Shown piece after piece: positions 7,992 through 16,580 of a stretch of DNA of 64,000 nt. The first letter of the stretch is position 1, and every line of letters begins with the position of its first letter. Both the position numbers and the translations under genes were made by a program. Below the pieces are notes generated by a model. That model saw only the letters and a list, made by a program, of their open reading frames with translations, searched no databases and had not been told where the DNA came from. The stretch comes from GCA-002708315 sp964460905 (GTDB taxonomy: Bacteria; Bacteroidota; Bacteroidia; Bacteroidales; F082), in assembly GCA_964460905.1 (NCBI GenBank), contig CAYWRM010000014.1, forward strand, positions 1 through 64,000. Reading direction: 5' to 3'.

Positions 7992-7999
7992 TAATTTTG
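7992..7999 (+). promoter_or_regulatory. Probable -7 box for dnaB, implying a near-leaderless mRNA
   Basis: TAATTTTG matches TAnnTTTG and ends only five bases before the dnaB ATG. A weak -33 match (TTTA at 7967-7970) lies 21 bases upstream. Transcription from here would begin at or within a few bases of the start codon. Confidence 0.45.
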
Positions 8000-8004
8000 G
8001 GCAC

Positions 8005-9516
8005 ATGGAAGAATTGAAAAAAGATAATCGCAAATCAAGTTTAAAAAAAAGTACAAATGTAACTGTGCAACAGCTTGCCGAGCATGGTAAAGTTCAGCCT
8101 CAAGCTATCGATCTTGAAGAGGCAGTTCTTGGAGCCATGATGCTTGAAAAAGATGCAGTAAGTTCGGTTATAGACATTCTTCCCCCTAACGTTTTTTATA
8201 AGGACAGTCATAAAAAAATAATGGGAGCCATTGCAAGTCTGTTTGCGAAGTCAGAACCAGTTGATATACTCACAGTTACCAATGAATTAAAAAGTTTAGG
8301 CGAACTCGAGATGGTAGGCGGTCCTTATTATATTACCATGTTGACCAGTCGTATTGCTTCAACTGCTAATGTTGAGTATCATGCAAGAATTATTCTGCAA
8401 AAGCATATTCAGCGAGAATTAATCAGGATATCTTCTCTTATTATTAAGGATGCATTTGAAGATACTACAGATGTTTTTGATTTACTCGATAAAGCCGAAC
8501 AAAATCTTTTTGCAGTATCTGAGTCTAACCTTAGACGTAGTTTTGAAGATATGCCATCGCTGATTAAACAGGCAATTCAAGATATTGAGAGTGCTAAAGA
8601 CTCTGATCAACATTTGAGAGGTGTACCTTCAGGTTATGTCGACCTTGATAGGATAACATCAGGATGGCAAAAGTCAGATCTTATTATATTGGCTGCCCGA
8701 CCATCAATGGGTAAAACAGCATTTGCTTTGAATATGGCACGAAATGTAGCTGTGGAGTTTAATAAGCCTGTTGCTTTCTTTTCATTGGAGATGTCATCTG
8801 TTCAGCTTGTTACAAGACTAATATCCAGCGAAACTGAGTTAAGATCTGATAAACTTAAGAGGGGTGATCTAGCAGGTTATGAATGGCAGCAGTTAACTGA
8901 TAAGGTATCAAACTTAGTTGATGCAAAGATGTTTATTGACGACACGCCTGCATTGTCTATTTTTGAATTAAGAGCAAAATGTCGTCGTTTAAAACAACAG
9001 CACGATATTCAAATGGTATTTGTTGATTACCTGCAACTTATGAGTGGCGGGACAGATAGTAAGGGAAATCGTGAGCAGGAAATAAGTCAAATATCAAGGT
9101 CGCTAAAGGCATTGGCAAAGGAACTTAATATACCGGTACTAGCATTATCGCAGCTTAGTCGTGCAGTTGAAACAAGACCCGGTGCTTCTAAACGACCCAT
9201 ATTATCCGATTTACGTGAGTCGGGAGCCATAGAACAAGATGCTGATCTTGTGTTGTTTATTTACAGAGCCGAATATTATAAGATCGATGAGTATGAAGAT
9301 GGGTCTCCAACGCAAGGTGTTTCGGAGATTATTATAGCCAAGCACCGTAATGGAGCAACAGGAGATTTGAGGCTAAGGTTTATTGCAGATTTTGCTAAAT
9401 TTGAAGATTATTCACAGGGTGGAGGAGGATTCTCTGTTGAGGATGCCAGCGCAGGTATATCAACTTATTCATCAAAAATGAATACGATGACTGATGAAGA
9501 TAATCCTACATTTTAA
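8005..9516 (+). CDS. dnaB: Replicative DNA helicase DnaB
   Basis: Hexameric replicative helicase that unwinds DNA ahead of the fork. The 503-residue length is normal and there is no intein. The N-terminal domain begins around PQAIDLEEAVLGAMMLEKDA. The RecA-like domain starts near residue 200 with SGYVDLDRITSGWQKSDLIILAARP split by the Walker A motif RPSMGKTAFALN, followed by FFSLEMSS, the Walker B region MVFVDYLQLM, and ALSQLSRAVE with DLRESGAIEQDADLV. The ATG at 8005 is the only start upstream of the conserved N-domain. A -7 box ends five bases before it, suggesting a leaderless transcript. Confidence 0.96.
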   Translation: MEELKKDNRKSSLKKSTNVTVQQLAEHGKVQPQAIDLEEAVLGAMMLEKDAVSSVIDILPPNVFYKDSHKKIMGAIASLFAKSEPVDILTVTNELKSLGELEMVGGPYYITMLTSRIASTANVEYHARIILQKHIQRELIRISSLIIKDAFEDTTDVFDLLDKAEQNLFAVSESNLRRSFEDMPSLIKQAIQDIESAKDSDQHLRGVPSGYVDLDRITSGWQKSDLIILAARPSMGKTAFALNMARNVAVEFNKPVAFFSLEMSSVQLVTRLISSETELRSDKLKRGDLAGYEWQQLTDKVSNLVDAKMFIDDTPALSIFELRAKCRRLKQQHDIQMVFVDYLQLMSGGTDSKGNREQEISQISRSLKALAKELNIPVLALSQLSRAVETRPGASKRPILSDLRESGAIEQDADLVLFIYRAEYYKIDEYEDGSPTQGVSEIIIAKHRNGATGDLRLRFIADFAKFEDYSQGGGGFSVEDASAGISTYSSKMNTMTDEDNPTF

Positions 9517-9597
9517 TTTGAGAACCAGTGGCTATTTTTTATCTTCTAAAAACTACATAGAATATATATCTAGATTAATTATTAAACTGACCATATT

Positions 9598-10437
9598 ATG
9601 AGATTTAAAATTCAAAAAGTATTATTGACAATTATTAGCCTATTTATGATAGTAACTTCGGGTGCGTTTGCTCAAAAAAGCATAAAGCTGGTTTATAACC
9701 TTAATGTTGGCGATAGTTACAATTTTGTTTCTGATATTGAACAGGATATTACTTTTGATGCTATGGGAACCACTACTACATTAGAACAAGTTATGATGTT
9801 TGAAATGTCTTCTGTTGTAAATAAAATTGAGGGTAATGATATAAGTGAGGAATATGCCTTTAACAGAATCAAGATGGATCAGAAGATATTTGGGATGGAG
9901 ATAATATACGATTCGAGGGATTCAACAACTTTTGAAGGTATGGGAGCTCAGATTGCAGAGCAAATGAACAAGATTATTGGAGCACAAATTTATATAGTAA
10001 AGAACAATCGGGGCAAAGTACTGGATATCGATCTTAGCAAATTTTCTAATAATAGTGATTTGGCAAATAGTTTAAGTTCGGGAAATACACATGCTATTTA
10101 TCCTGAAGGGAAGATTAAGGTTGGTGACAGTTGGGAGTCAGATATTAACACGCTGGAAGATAGTGAGATGAAGGTGCATGTTGTTTATACATTAAAAAAA
10201 GTATCGCGTAAGCATGCTGAATTGGATGTTGAAGGAACAGTAACCGCTAATGATATAGAAGAGGAATTATCTCTTACCGGAACCACTACTGGTAGTATGA
10301 CTGTTGATAGAAAGACAGGTATGCTTATTAGTTCTACAATTGATTTGGATATGTCGTTAGATATCGATCAGGGTGGGGTTACAATTCCTGCTACAATTAT
10401 GGGTACAACTAATACAACTGTTAGTAAAGTTAAGTAA
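9598..10437 (+). CDS. Secreted protein of unknown function (DUF6263-like)
   Basis: The 279-residue product has a signal peptide (MRFKIQKVLLTIISL..., cleavage about residue 25 after GAFAQ). The mature part is beta-rich, with IKLVYNLNVGDSYNFVSDIEQ, a central YPEGKIKVGDSWESDIN and a C-terminal GSMTVDRKTGMLISSTIDLDMS. This alternation resembles the Bacteroidota periplasmic family I know as DUF6263, judged from pattern only. It is probably periplasmic or outer-membrane associated. It lies 81 bp after dnaB and may be co-transcribed, but no functional link is evident. Confidence 0.6.
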   Translation: MRFKIQKVLLTIISLFMIVTSGAFAQKSIKLVYNLNVGDSYNFVSDIEQDITFDAMGTTTTLEQVMMFEMSSVVNKIEGNDISEEYAFNRIKMDQKIFGMEIIYDSRDSTTFEGMGAQIAEQMNKIIGAQIYIVKNNRGKVLDIDLSKFSNNSDLANSLSSGNTHAIYPEGKIKVGDSWESDINTLEDSEMKVHVVYTLKKVSRKHAELDVEGTVTANDIEEELSLTGTTTGSMTVDRKTGMLISSTIDLDMSLDIDQGGVTIPATIMGTTNTTVSKVK

Positions 10438-10649
10438 GAACAACATTTTTGTTTTTTATATAATCATTTTCAGGTTTAACACTAAAACCTTTAAATGATC
10501 GGTTTTTTAAAAATAATATGTCTTCTACTAGGAATTTTATCACGAATTTGATAGTTCATGTTCAATCATAATATCTTTTTTTCTTTGTGAAACTCAACAA
10601 TTTCCTCAACACATCAAAATAATATTTGGTCTTGATTATGTAATTAATA

Positions 10650-13097
10650 TTAAATATTTAGAACGTATTGCAGGGTTATGTTTCGCATGGGTTCCGCTTT
10701 TAGCGGTCTTAGAGAATACATTCTGTTTAAAATATTGGATGATATTATAGATACTTTATGCCTTATTCCTATTTTGTAACTTGCTCTACAATCAATAATT
10801 ACATTGCCATTATTATGCGTTTCATAATATTTTCTATATAAAATAGCTTGCATCGTACCTCCTGTACCGACTGTAGCATCTTCAAAATCAAAAATTGCTT
10901 TGTCGAGGTTTTCTATTTTACTAAAATACTTAAGGCTAAAGCCCACAGAGAATCTTGAATAATCTAATTCTATATCCATTTTAAATGTATGCAGAAAACG
11001 ATATTTTAATATATCCCTGCCCGGGTTAACACTTGTTGTTTCATAAGAAAACTCTTTGCTTCCACCTGGATTATAGTCTTTTGCAAATACATAGTCTGGT
11101 TGCAGTGTTACAGGTAAAATATAGGTATAGCCAAACAAAGTAATAATTGAAAATTTATCAGATACTTTAAGTTGACCGGTTTGCGATATGTCGATACCTG
11201 TAACCTTTGATTTACCAGTATTTACAAATTTGAACCCCGCAATTGCAAAAGTATAAGTTGAATCCCAAAAGCCGAACAAGTATTCGATAGTGTTATTATA
11301 TTCCTGATAAAATAGGGCAACATCAACATATCCATAATATTTGGCAAACTTGAAACCCTGTTTTATTCCTATTTCAGAATTCCAACTCGTTTCGGGGATG
11401 AGATCTGGGTTATCAAAGACACCAAAACTGCCAACGGTTGTTTTTATATACCTTTCGGTAATTGTTGGAAAGCGATACCCTTGACCTAAGGATGCTCTTA
11501 TATATGTTTCCTGTCCCAATTTTAATGATGCTCCAAGTCTTAATATTGGTTTGTTATCACGTATTGAGTCGTTAATTTGATAATTTTCAAGACGGACACC
11601 GGCTGACACATTTAATACATTTCCAATCTTTTTTTCAATCTCCATAAAAATTGATGTATTCCACAAATAGTTTGATGGGGATCCTGATGCTTCGTAAAGG
11701 TGAGCGTATGAATAGGTATATTGACTTGTTGCACCAACAATAAAATCAAGGTTACCTAGGTTTTTAAAGCTCTTTCCAAATTGATAATTATTGTAAACAA
11801 AAAGCGATTTGGTAGACTGATTATTATTAGCATCGTTGTTGGAATACATAATTCTTGACGTAAACTCGTGCTTAAAACCCATACTTGAATAAAAATTAAC
11901 GAATGGATCCAAATAGAATGTAGTGTTTTTAGATAACAGTACTGCTCCGGGATATGCTCTATAGAAATTTGTTGTATCGTCTAACCACGCGAAAACTTTG
12001 CTCGATTTATCATACATAACATTTCCGTTAAGCCCAAAATCAAGTCCTGATATTTTTTTAGAACGGTGGCGCAAGTTAAAATTTAGCCTTACTCTGCGAT
12101 TGGCCATATCATTATCACTAATGGGTATTGTATCAACAACTAATGGGCCGGGAACAGGTGCTCCTAAATAGCTCATGTTTGCTAAGAACATTCCTCCTAC
12201 TACTAAATCGGTATGGCCATCATTAAGTTGTTGCGAGTGTGAAAAACTTGCTCCTGATGTATAATTTATTCCGTTCCACCATTTTAACGCAGGTAATCTT
12301 GGTGGCGAGTAGAAACCACCAAAAACTTTAATTTTCGTTTCAGGCTGAATTCCCGGATACTTGGTTCGTATATAAATTGCACCACTTAAAGCTGAGGCAC
12401 CAGAAAGTACAGATGATGCCCCTTTCACAACTTCAATTTGTTTAATGTTTTCTACTGGAATAAGCGACCAATTGGTTTTGCCGGCATCTCCTGATGTTAT
12501 TGGTAAATTATCTACGAAAACTGCAACTTTGCTGCCTACTCCAAAAGTAAATCCACTGCCACCTCTAATTTGGGGTTCTTCATCGAGTATGTTTAATCCT
12601 GGAACCATATTCAGAATTGTTTCAACAGACTCAGTATTTTTTGCATCAATAAGTCTGGGACTCATTATTTCTATTGATGATGTCTGGTCTTCAATACTTT
12701 TATCAAATTTGCCTGCTCTAACAACAATTTCTTCAAAATTAGTACTAAACGAAGTCATCTCAAAGTTAATATTAGTAGTGCTATCAGTAACTATTTTTAC
12801 TTGAACCGTTTGCGATTTCATACCAGTATATGAAACAGCAAAAACATAGTTGCCTTGTGGTACTGATAAAGAGAAGTAACCATTAAAGTCGCTAACAACA
12901 CCTAATGACATGTCTTTCTTTAAAAAAATATTTGCGCCAATCAGGGATTCGGAAGTTGTTTTATCAATAACTCGTCCTGAGAAAGTTCCGTTATTTTGAC
13001 CAATAGCATTACTATTAACAGTAATCCAGATTAATATCAATAAAAATATTGGTAGTTGATTTTTACTGTATAATCTTCTTTTCATGTGGATTAGCAA
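10650..13097 (-). CDS. TonB-dependent outer-membrane receptor
   Basis: An 815-residue outer-membrane importer driven by TonB/ExbBD. After a signal peptide (...NSNAIGQ) comes a carboxypeptidase-regulatory-like beta domain at about 38-120 (GTFSGRVIDKTTSESLIGANI). Next is the plug at about 125-235 (EEIVVRAG..., ETILNMVPGLNI, IRGGSGFTFGVGSKVAVFVD), then a 22-strand type barrel. The ligand is unknown, and no SusD partner is adjacent, so this is not a Sus-type polysaccharide locus. It starts 30 bp after the T9SS cargo gene and is probably in one operon with it. An alternative ATG at 13085 gives the more usual MKRRLYSK signal start. Confidence 0.88.
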   Translation of the reverse strand: MLIHMKRRLYSKNQLPIFLLILIWITVNSNAIGQNNGTFSGRVIDKTTSESLIGANIFLKKDMSLGVVSDFNGYFSLSVPQGNYVFAVSYTGMKSQTVQVKIVTDSTTNINFEMTSFSTNFEEIVVRAGKFDKSIEDQTSSIEIMSPRLIDAKNTESVETILNMVPGLNILDEEPQIRGGSGFTFGVGSKVAVFVDNLPITSGDAGKTNWSLIPVENIKQIEVVKGASSVLSGASALSGAIYIRTKYPGIQPETKIKVFGGFYSPPRLPALKWWNGINYTSGASFSHSQQLNDGHTDLVVGGMFLANMSYLGAPVPGPLVVDTIPISDNDMANRRVRLNFNLRHRSKKISGLDFGLNGNVMYDKSSKVFAWLDDTTNFYRAYPGAVLLSKNTTFYLDPFVNFYSSMGFKHEFTSRIMYSNNDANNNQSTKSLFVYNNYQFGKSFKNLGNLDFIVGATSQYTYSYAHLYEASGSPSNYLWNTSIFMEIEKKIGNVLNVSAGVRLENYQINDSIRDNKPILRLGASLKLGQETYIRASLGQGYRFPTITERYIKTTVGSFGVFDNPDLIPETSWNSEIGIKQGFKFAKYYGYVDVALFYQEYNNTIEYLFGFWDSTYTFAIAGFKFVNTGKSKVTGIDISQTGQLKVSDKFSIITLFGYTYILPVTLQPDYVFAKDYNPGGSKEFSYETTSVNPGRDILKYRFLHTFKMDIELDYSRFSVGFSLKYFSKIENLDKAIFDFEDATVGTGGTMQAILYRKYYETHNNGNVIIDCRASYKIGIRHKVSIISSNILNRMYSLRPLKAEPMRNITLQYVLNI

Positions 13098-13127
13098 TAG
13101 CTGGTTAAATGTTTTGCTAAAAATATG

Positions 13128-14060
13128 TTATTTGAGCAATATCTTTTTTGAAAACATTTTTGTTGAGTTTGAAGCAACAACTATGTATAAGCCAGTAGGC
13201 AACGAACTAATATTAATAGTGTTGTTTTCTCCTGCCACTATTTCATCTGTTAATACAGTACGACCACTTGTGTTTAATAATCTTATTTCAAATAATACCC
13301 CTTTATTCTCTTCAATTAGAATATTTAATCGTTTGTCATTGCTAAAAATTTTAAATTGATTTTTGGATAACTCAATCACAGAACTCTCGTTATATATTAG
13401 CTCTATATCGTCAAAAAGAGCTGTGCTTCCAATCATTGCCTCTATACCGTTTCCTGATGTAAGAACAGATAGAATATATTCAGGATTGTTGCTTGAATAA
13501 TATACAAATGGAACAGAAAATCTTGTCCATTGAGTTATTTCCTGTGTAGGTAGTTCATAGTATGCCATAGCTATTGAATTGAGTTCATCGCCAGGTAATT
13601 GAGCATAACCAGTATGCAAAATAAATTTAACAGTTCCAAAATCGCCTGCCCCAGGGTTACATTTAAACCAACCTGCAACACTGTCGGGTCTTTCAGTTAA
13701 TACTCTGTGCCACTTATCATTTTCTTGATCAGTAAATACATAACTCAAGTCAGCAGGTAATTCTGTGTGAGCACGGCCATTTGTCATCATTCCTGTTGCG
13801 ATTACAAAACTGTCGTAATTAAATAGTCTTAACGAGTAATTGCCTGTATGAGCATCGGTACTAGGCCCCCAAACTACAGGAGCCAAATTATTAAAATATG
13901 CACTATCTGAAGTCTTTATGGAGCTCCAATGAACTGGTTCATCAGTTCCTACCCAAACATTTTCCCATTCTTCAAATCCGGGGTTGAGTAGCTGTTGCTG
14001 TGCGTTTATTGTATTAAATGCAGCAAATATTAAAAATAGTAGTGTAAAAATTCGTGTCAT
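13128..14060 (-). CDS. Secreted protein with T9SS type A sorting domain
   Basis: The 310-residue protein has a signal peptide (cleaved after about residue 21, NTINAQ). The mature N-terminus, QLLNPGFEEWE...PVHWSS, resembles the putative carbohydrate-metabolism (PCMD) beta-sandwich fold. The last 75 residues (KIFSNDKRLNILIE, LLNTSGRTVLTDEI, ISSLPTGLYIVVAS, KKILLK) form a type IX secretion C-terminal sorting domain. The protein should therefore cross the outer membrane by T9SS and be attached to the surface or released. It is first in a probable operon with the TonB receptor and may capture that receptor's ligand at the surface (inference). Confidence 0.8.
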   Translation of the reverse strand: MTRIFTLLFLIFAAFNTINAQQQLLNPGFEEWENVWVGTDEPVHWSSIKTSDSAYFNNLAPVVWGPSTDAHTGNYSLRLFNYDSFVIATGMMTNGRAHTELPADLSYVFTDQENDKWHRVLTERPDSVAGWFKCNPGAGDFGTVKFILHTGYAQLPGDELNSIAMAYYELPTQEITQWTRFSVPFVYYSSNNPEYILSVLTSGNGIEAMIGSTALFDDIELIYNESSVIELSKNQFKIFSNDKRLNILIEENKGVLFEIRLLNTSGRTVLTDEIVAGENNTINISSLPTGLYIVVASNSTKMFSKKILLK

Positions 14061-14179
14061 TTTTTTAAATATTAGATTGACTATTTATCAAATTAGTTAT
14101 TATTTCTGCTTATACTTATTTGGAATATTCAGTTTGTAAGTATTTAATAGCTTTTACTTCCTACAATTGACTATACCAG

Positions 14180-14968
14180 TTAAAATCTATATCCTATCTG
14201 GATCATATACCTCATTCCCGGACCAAAACTAAATACACTTCCATTATCTTTAATCTTTTTCTCATCAAGTAGTTTATCAACTCCTGGAAATCTTGCCACA
14301 AGAACATCATAAATACCTTTTACGTATTCACTATCTTCATCTACTTGTAAATCACCACTTATACCTAGACTTCCTGTATAGGTTGATATTGCCGGTCCCA
14401 TAAATATCAAATCTATTGTTAAGTTATTTTTTAGAACAAATTGGTAGCCCAGTTCAACACCGGCACTAACTACTCCAAAATTACCATCTAAAACTAAATC
14501 ACCCGAAGCTACCTGGCTATTTATTATTTTGAAGCTACTTTCAAACTCATAATAATGAATGGATCCAAATATACCCCAATACAAACCATCAGGTGCAAAT
14601 CCAACATTTCGTTTTTTAAAATACCATCGTTTATCACCTGAAACGCTAAATCCCCAATTATTTCTGTTTGCCTTAATATCAAAACTATCAGTTACACTTC
14701 CCCCTAATAACGGTAGTGTAAAATATCCGGCATTTACCGAAAAAGAACCATGGCTTGATGTAGTTCTCTCATATGAAATATTAATGTTTTGAAAACTCCA
14801 TATCAATGGCGTAAGATTCCATTTTATAATGTTTCTTTTTAAGCTTTTATAGGTAGTATCTTTTGTAACTGTTTTAGTTTGGTCTTGAACGTGTTTGTCT
14901 TTTTGGCCATACACTGAGAGGCTAATCTCCAATATAAATAATAATGAAATGAGTATTGTTTTATTCAT
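14180..14968 (-). CDS. DUF3575-like outer-membrane protein
   Basis: The start at 14968 gives a clean signal peptide, MNKTILISLLFILEISLSVY with cleavage near GQ. The longer frame from 15025 runs into the terminator hairpin of the upstream gene and is rejected. The mature 240 residues read IKWNLTPLIWSFQNINISYER and YQFVLKNNLTIDLIFMGP, and end FGPGMRYMIQIGYRF with a terminal aromatic. These are features of an outer-membrane beta-barrel of the DUF3575 kind. Function is unknown. It is separated from the preceding gene by an intrinsic terminator, so it probably has its own promoter. Confidence 0.7.
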   Translation of the reverse strand: MNKTILISLLFILEISLSVYGQKDKHVQDQTKTVTKDTTYKSLKRNIIKWNLTPLIWSFQNINISYERTTSSHGSFSVNAGYFTLPLLGGSVTDSFDIKANRNNWGFSVSGDKRWYFKKRNVGFAPDGLYWGIFGSIHYYEFESSFKIINSQVASGDLVLDGNFGVVSAGVELGYQFVLKNNLTIDLIFMGPAISTYTGSLGISGDLQVDEDSEYVKGIYDVLVARFPGVDKLLDEKKIKDNGSVFSFGPGMRYMIQIGYRF

Positions 14969-15007
14969 ATGGATATTGTATATTTTTTGGATGTAAATGT
15001 AATAAAA

Positions 15008-15042
15008 AAACCGGGAAGGTAACAACTAGCTCTTCCCGGTTT
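15008..15042 (-). terminator. Intrinsic terminator after the beta-barrel gene
   Basis: On the minus strand AAACCGGGAAG pairs with CTTCCCGGTTT around a 13-base loop and is followed by a T-rich stretch (TTTTTTTATT). It sits just after the stop codon of the gene at 15065-15670. Confidence 0.8.
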
Positions 15043-15064
15043 ATAGTATAAAAAACTACAACTT

Positions 15065-15670
15065 CTAAAACAGGTAGGAGATACCTACATTAATACCCAG
15101 CCATGAATAGCTTGGGTTATTTTTAGTTTTAAGTGCCATGTTATATTTAAAATTAATGTTCATGCCTGTATTTCCACTTCCAAATGGCATAACAACACCC
15201 ACCTCCGGAGCAATACCAAAATGCCAATCCTTACCTTGAACATAATAAATACCAATAAAATCGCGTGATTCAATATAGTAAGTACCTAGTCCTGCTCCAA
15301 TATATGGTTGTATTTGTCCTTGAGAAAAATAATAATGACCGGTAACCATCAAAGGCATAACGTTTAAGTATCTTCTTTTATAGCCATAAATTTGGCCGTT
15401 GTCTTCTGTTCTATCTTCAGTAACCCAACCAAAATTTTCATAAAAAACACTCCATCCGGCAATACCTCCAACTGTTATGTTTTCAGTAACATAACTACGT
15501 CCTTCAATTGAAAAACCACGAAAGGTAGGTTGTCCGATGAAATCTTTAGTATCTCCCATTGGGAAACCCATATTCCAGTCGAAATTCCATACTCCTCCAC
15601 CTTGACCAAATGAAGAAACTCCAAATAGCATCATAAAAAGGCCTATTAATAATATTTTATTTTTTTTCAT
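15065..15670 (-). CDS. Outer-membrane beta-barrel protein
   Basis: The 201-residue protein has a signal peptide (MKKNKILLIGLFMMLFGVSS, cleavage near FGQ) and an eight-stranded small-barrel pattern: FRGFSIEGRSYVTENITVGG, VMPLMVTGHYYF, IQPYIGAGLGTYYIE, and a C-terminus SWLGINVGISYLF ending in Phe. It resembles the porin-like OprF/OmpW-size barrels common in Bacteroidota; function unknown. It starts 22 bp after the DUF4136 lipoprotein gene and is followed directly by a terminator, so the two form an operon. Confidence 0.75.
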   Translation of the reverse strand: MKKNKILLIGLFMMLFGVSSFGQGGGVWNFDWNMGFPMGDTKDFIGQPTFRGFSIEGRSYVTENITVGGIAGWSVFYENFGWVTEDRTEDNGQIYGYKRRYLNVMPLMVTGHYYFSQGQIQPYIGAGLGTYYIESRDFIGIYYVQGKDWHFGIAPEVGVVMPFGSGNTGMNINFKYNMALKTKNNPSYSWLGINVGISYLF

Positions 15671-15692
15671 CTTCTTAAGTTTAGAGTTGTTA

Positions 15693-16394
15693 TTAATTGG
15701 TCTTTATTTGTAGTGATAGTTCAAAGGCTTTATCAATATCTTTAGTTATCCGTGAAGCATCAGAACCACTACTAAGTACTCCATTTATACCGGCACCCCA
15801 GTAAATAGGCACTACTGTATCGTTGCCAATTACCCTATAATCATTGGGATTTGCCATCTCAATTAATAGTGTTCCGGTTGTGTAGCTAGTATAATAAGGG
15901 TAACCCCATCCATAACCAGGAGGATAGTATCCCGGATATCCTGGATAATAGTAATCTACTCCACGAGGCCCAGATTTCCATCCATATCCCCATCCCCATC
16001 CCCAACCGGGATAGTATGGATACCACCAACCAACAGAAACATTTTTTACTGTTATGGATGCCGATGAAATTCTGATATTGGGTACATCCGAAGCAGTATC
16101 ACTAACCCTTGTGTAACCGTATTTTGCCATGTTGCTATCAATAGTTTCAATGATTAAATTATTGTACTCAATAAGTGAATGGTCAGTTGTATCATCTCTT
16201 ACTGCGTACACAGTGTCAGACATATAATAAGTTTTTAATGATGTGAAATCAACTGAATCGTAATAACCTGTCATTATAACATCAGTTTCATTAATAGAAA
16301 GACTTTCGTCTGGATAACATGATGATAGCATCAGAATGCTTGCAGGTATAATTATTACCAACAGCATCTTGAGTAATGAATTTTTTTTATGCAT
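15693..16394 (-). CDS. DUF4136-family lipoprotein
   Basis: The 233-residue protein has a lipoprotein signal with the lipobox LMLSSCY (Cys near residue 26). The mature part follows DUF4136: TDVIMTGYYDSVDFTSLKTY near the start, RVSDTASDVPNIRISSASI, then LLIEMANPN and a C-terminal helix ASRITKDIDKAFEL. An insertion at about 120-170 is very rich in Tyr, Gly, Pro and Trp (repeats such as YYPGYPGYYPPGYGWG), which may be an exposed flexible loop. It is the first gene of an operon with the beta-barrel protein downstream. Function unknown. Confidence 0.8.
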   Translation of the reverse strand: MHKKNSLLKMLLVIIIPASILMLSSCYPDESLSINETDVIMTGYYDSVDFTSLKTYYMSDTVYAVRDDTTDHSLIEYNNLIIETIDSNMAKYGYTRVSDTASDVPNIRISSASITVKNVSVGWWYPYYPGWGWGWGYGWKSGPRGVDYYYPGYPGYYPPGYGWGYPYYTSYTTGTLLIEMANPNDYRVIGNDTVVPIYWGAGINGVLSSGSDASRITKDIDKAFELSLQIKTN

Positions 16395-16444
16395 AATTAT
16401 TTATTTAGTTTCTGTAAAAATGATTTTTTGGGATTCTTAAGATG

Positions 16445-16452
16445 CAAATCTA
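16445..16452 (-). promoter_or_regulatory. Probable -7 box for the DUF4136 operon
   Basis: On the minus strand TAGATTTG fits TAnnTTTG, about 50 bp upstream of the DUF4136 start codon. No matching -33 element is seen at standard spacing. Confidence 0.35.
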
Positions 16453-16580
16453 ATAATTTAAATCAATATGAAATTCGAGTTACTAATTTATAGTCAAATT
16501 GTTCATTTTTCAATTCTATTCTGAGATTGTATTAAGGAAAGGTCATTAACTTAATCCTTAAGCTAATGACATATTTGGTA

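Noticed and set aside
12445..12804. 119-codon plus-strand frame inside the TonB receptor gene
   Set aside because: Antisense shadow over the conserved plug domain, with no recognisable features.
14969..15025. N-terminal extension of the DUF3575-like protein to 15025
   Set aside because: The extension would run through the upstream gene's terminator; the ATG at 14968 gives a normal signal peptide.
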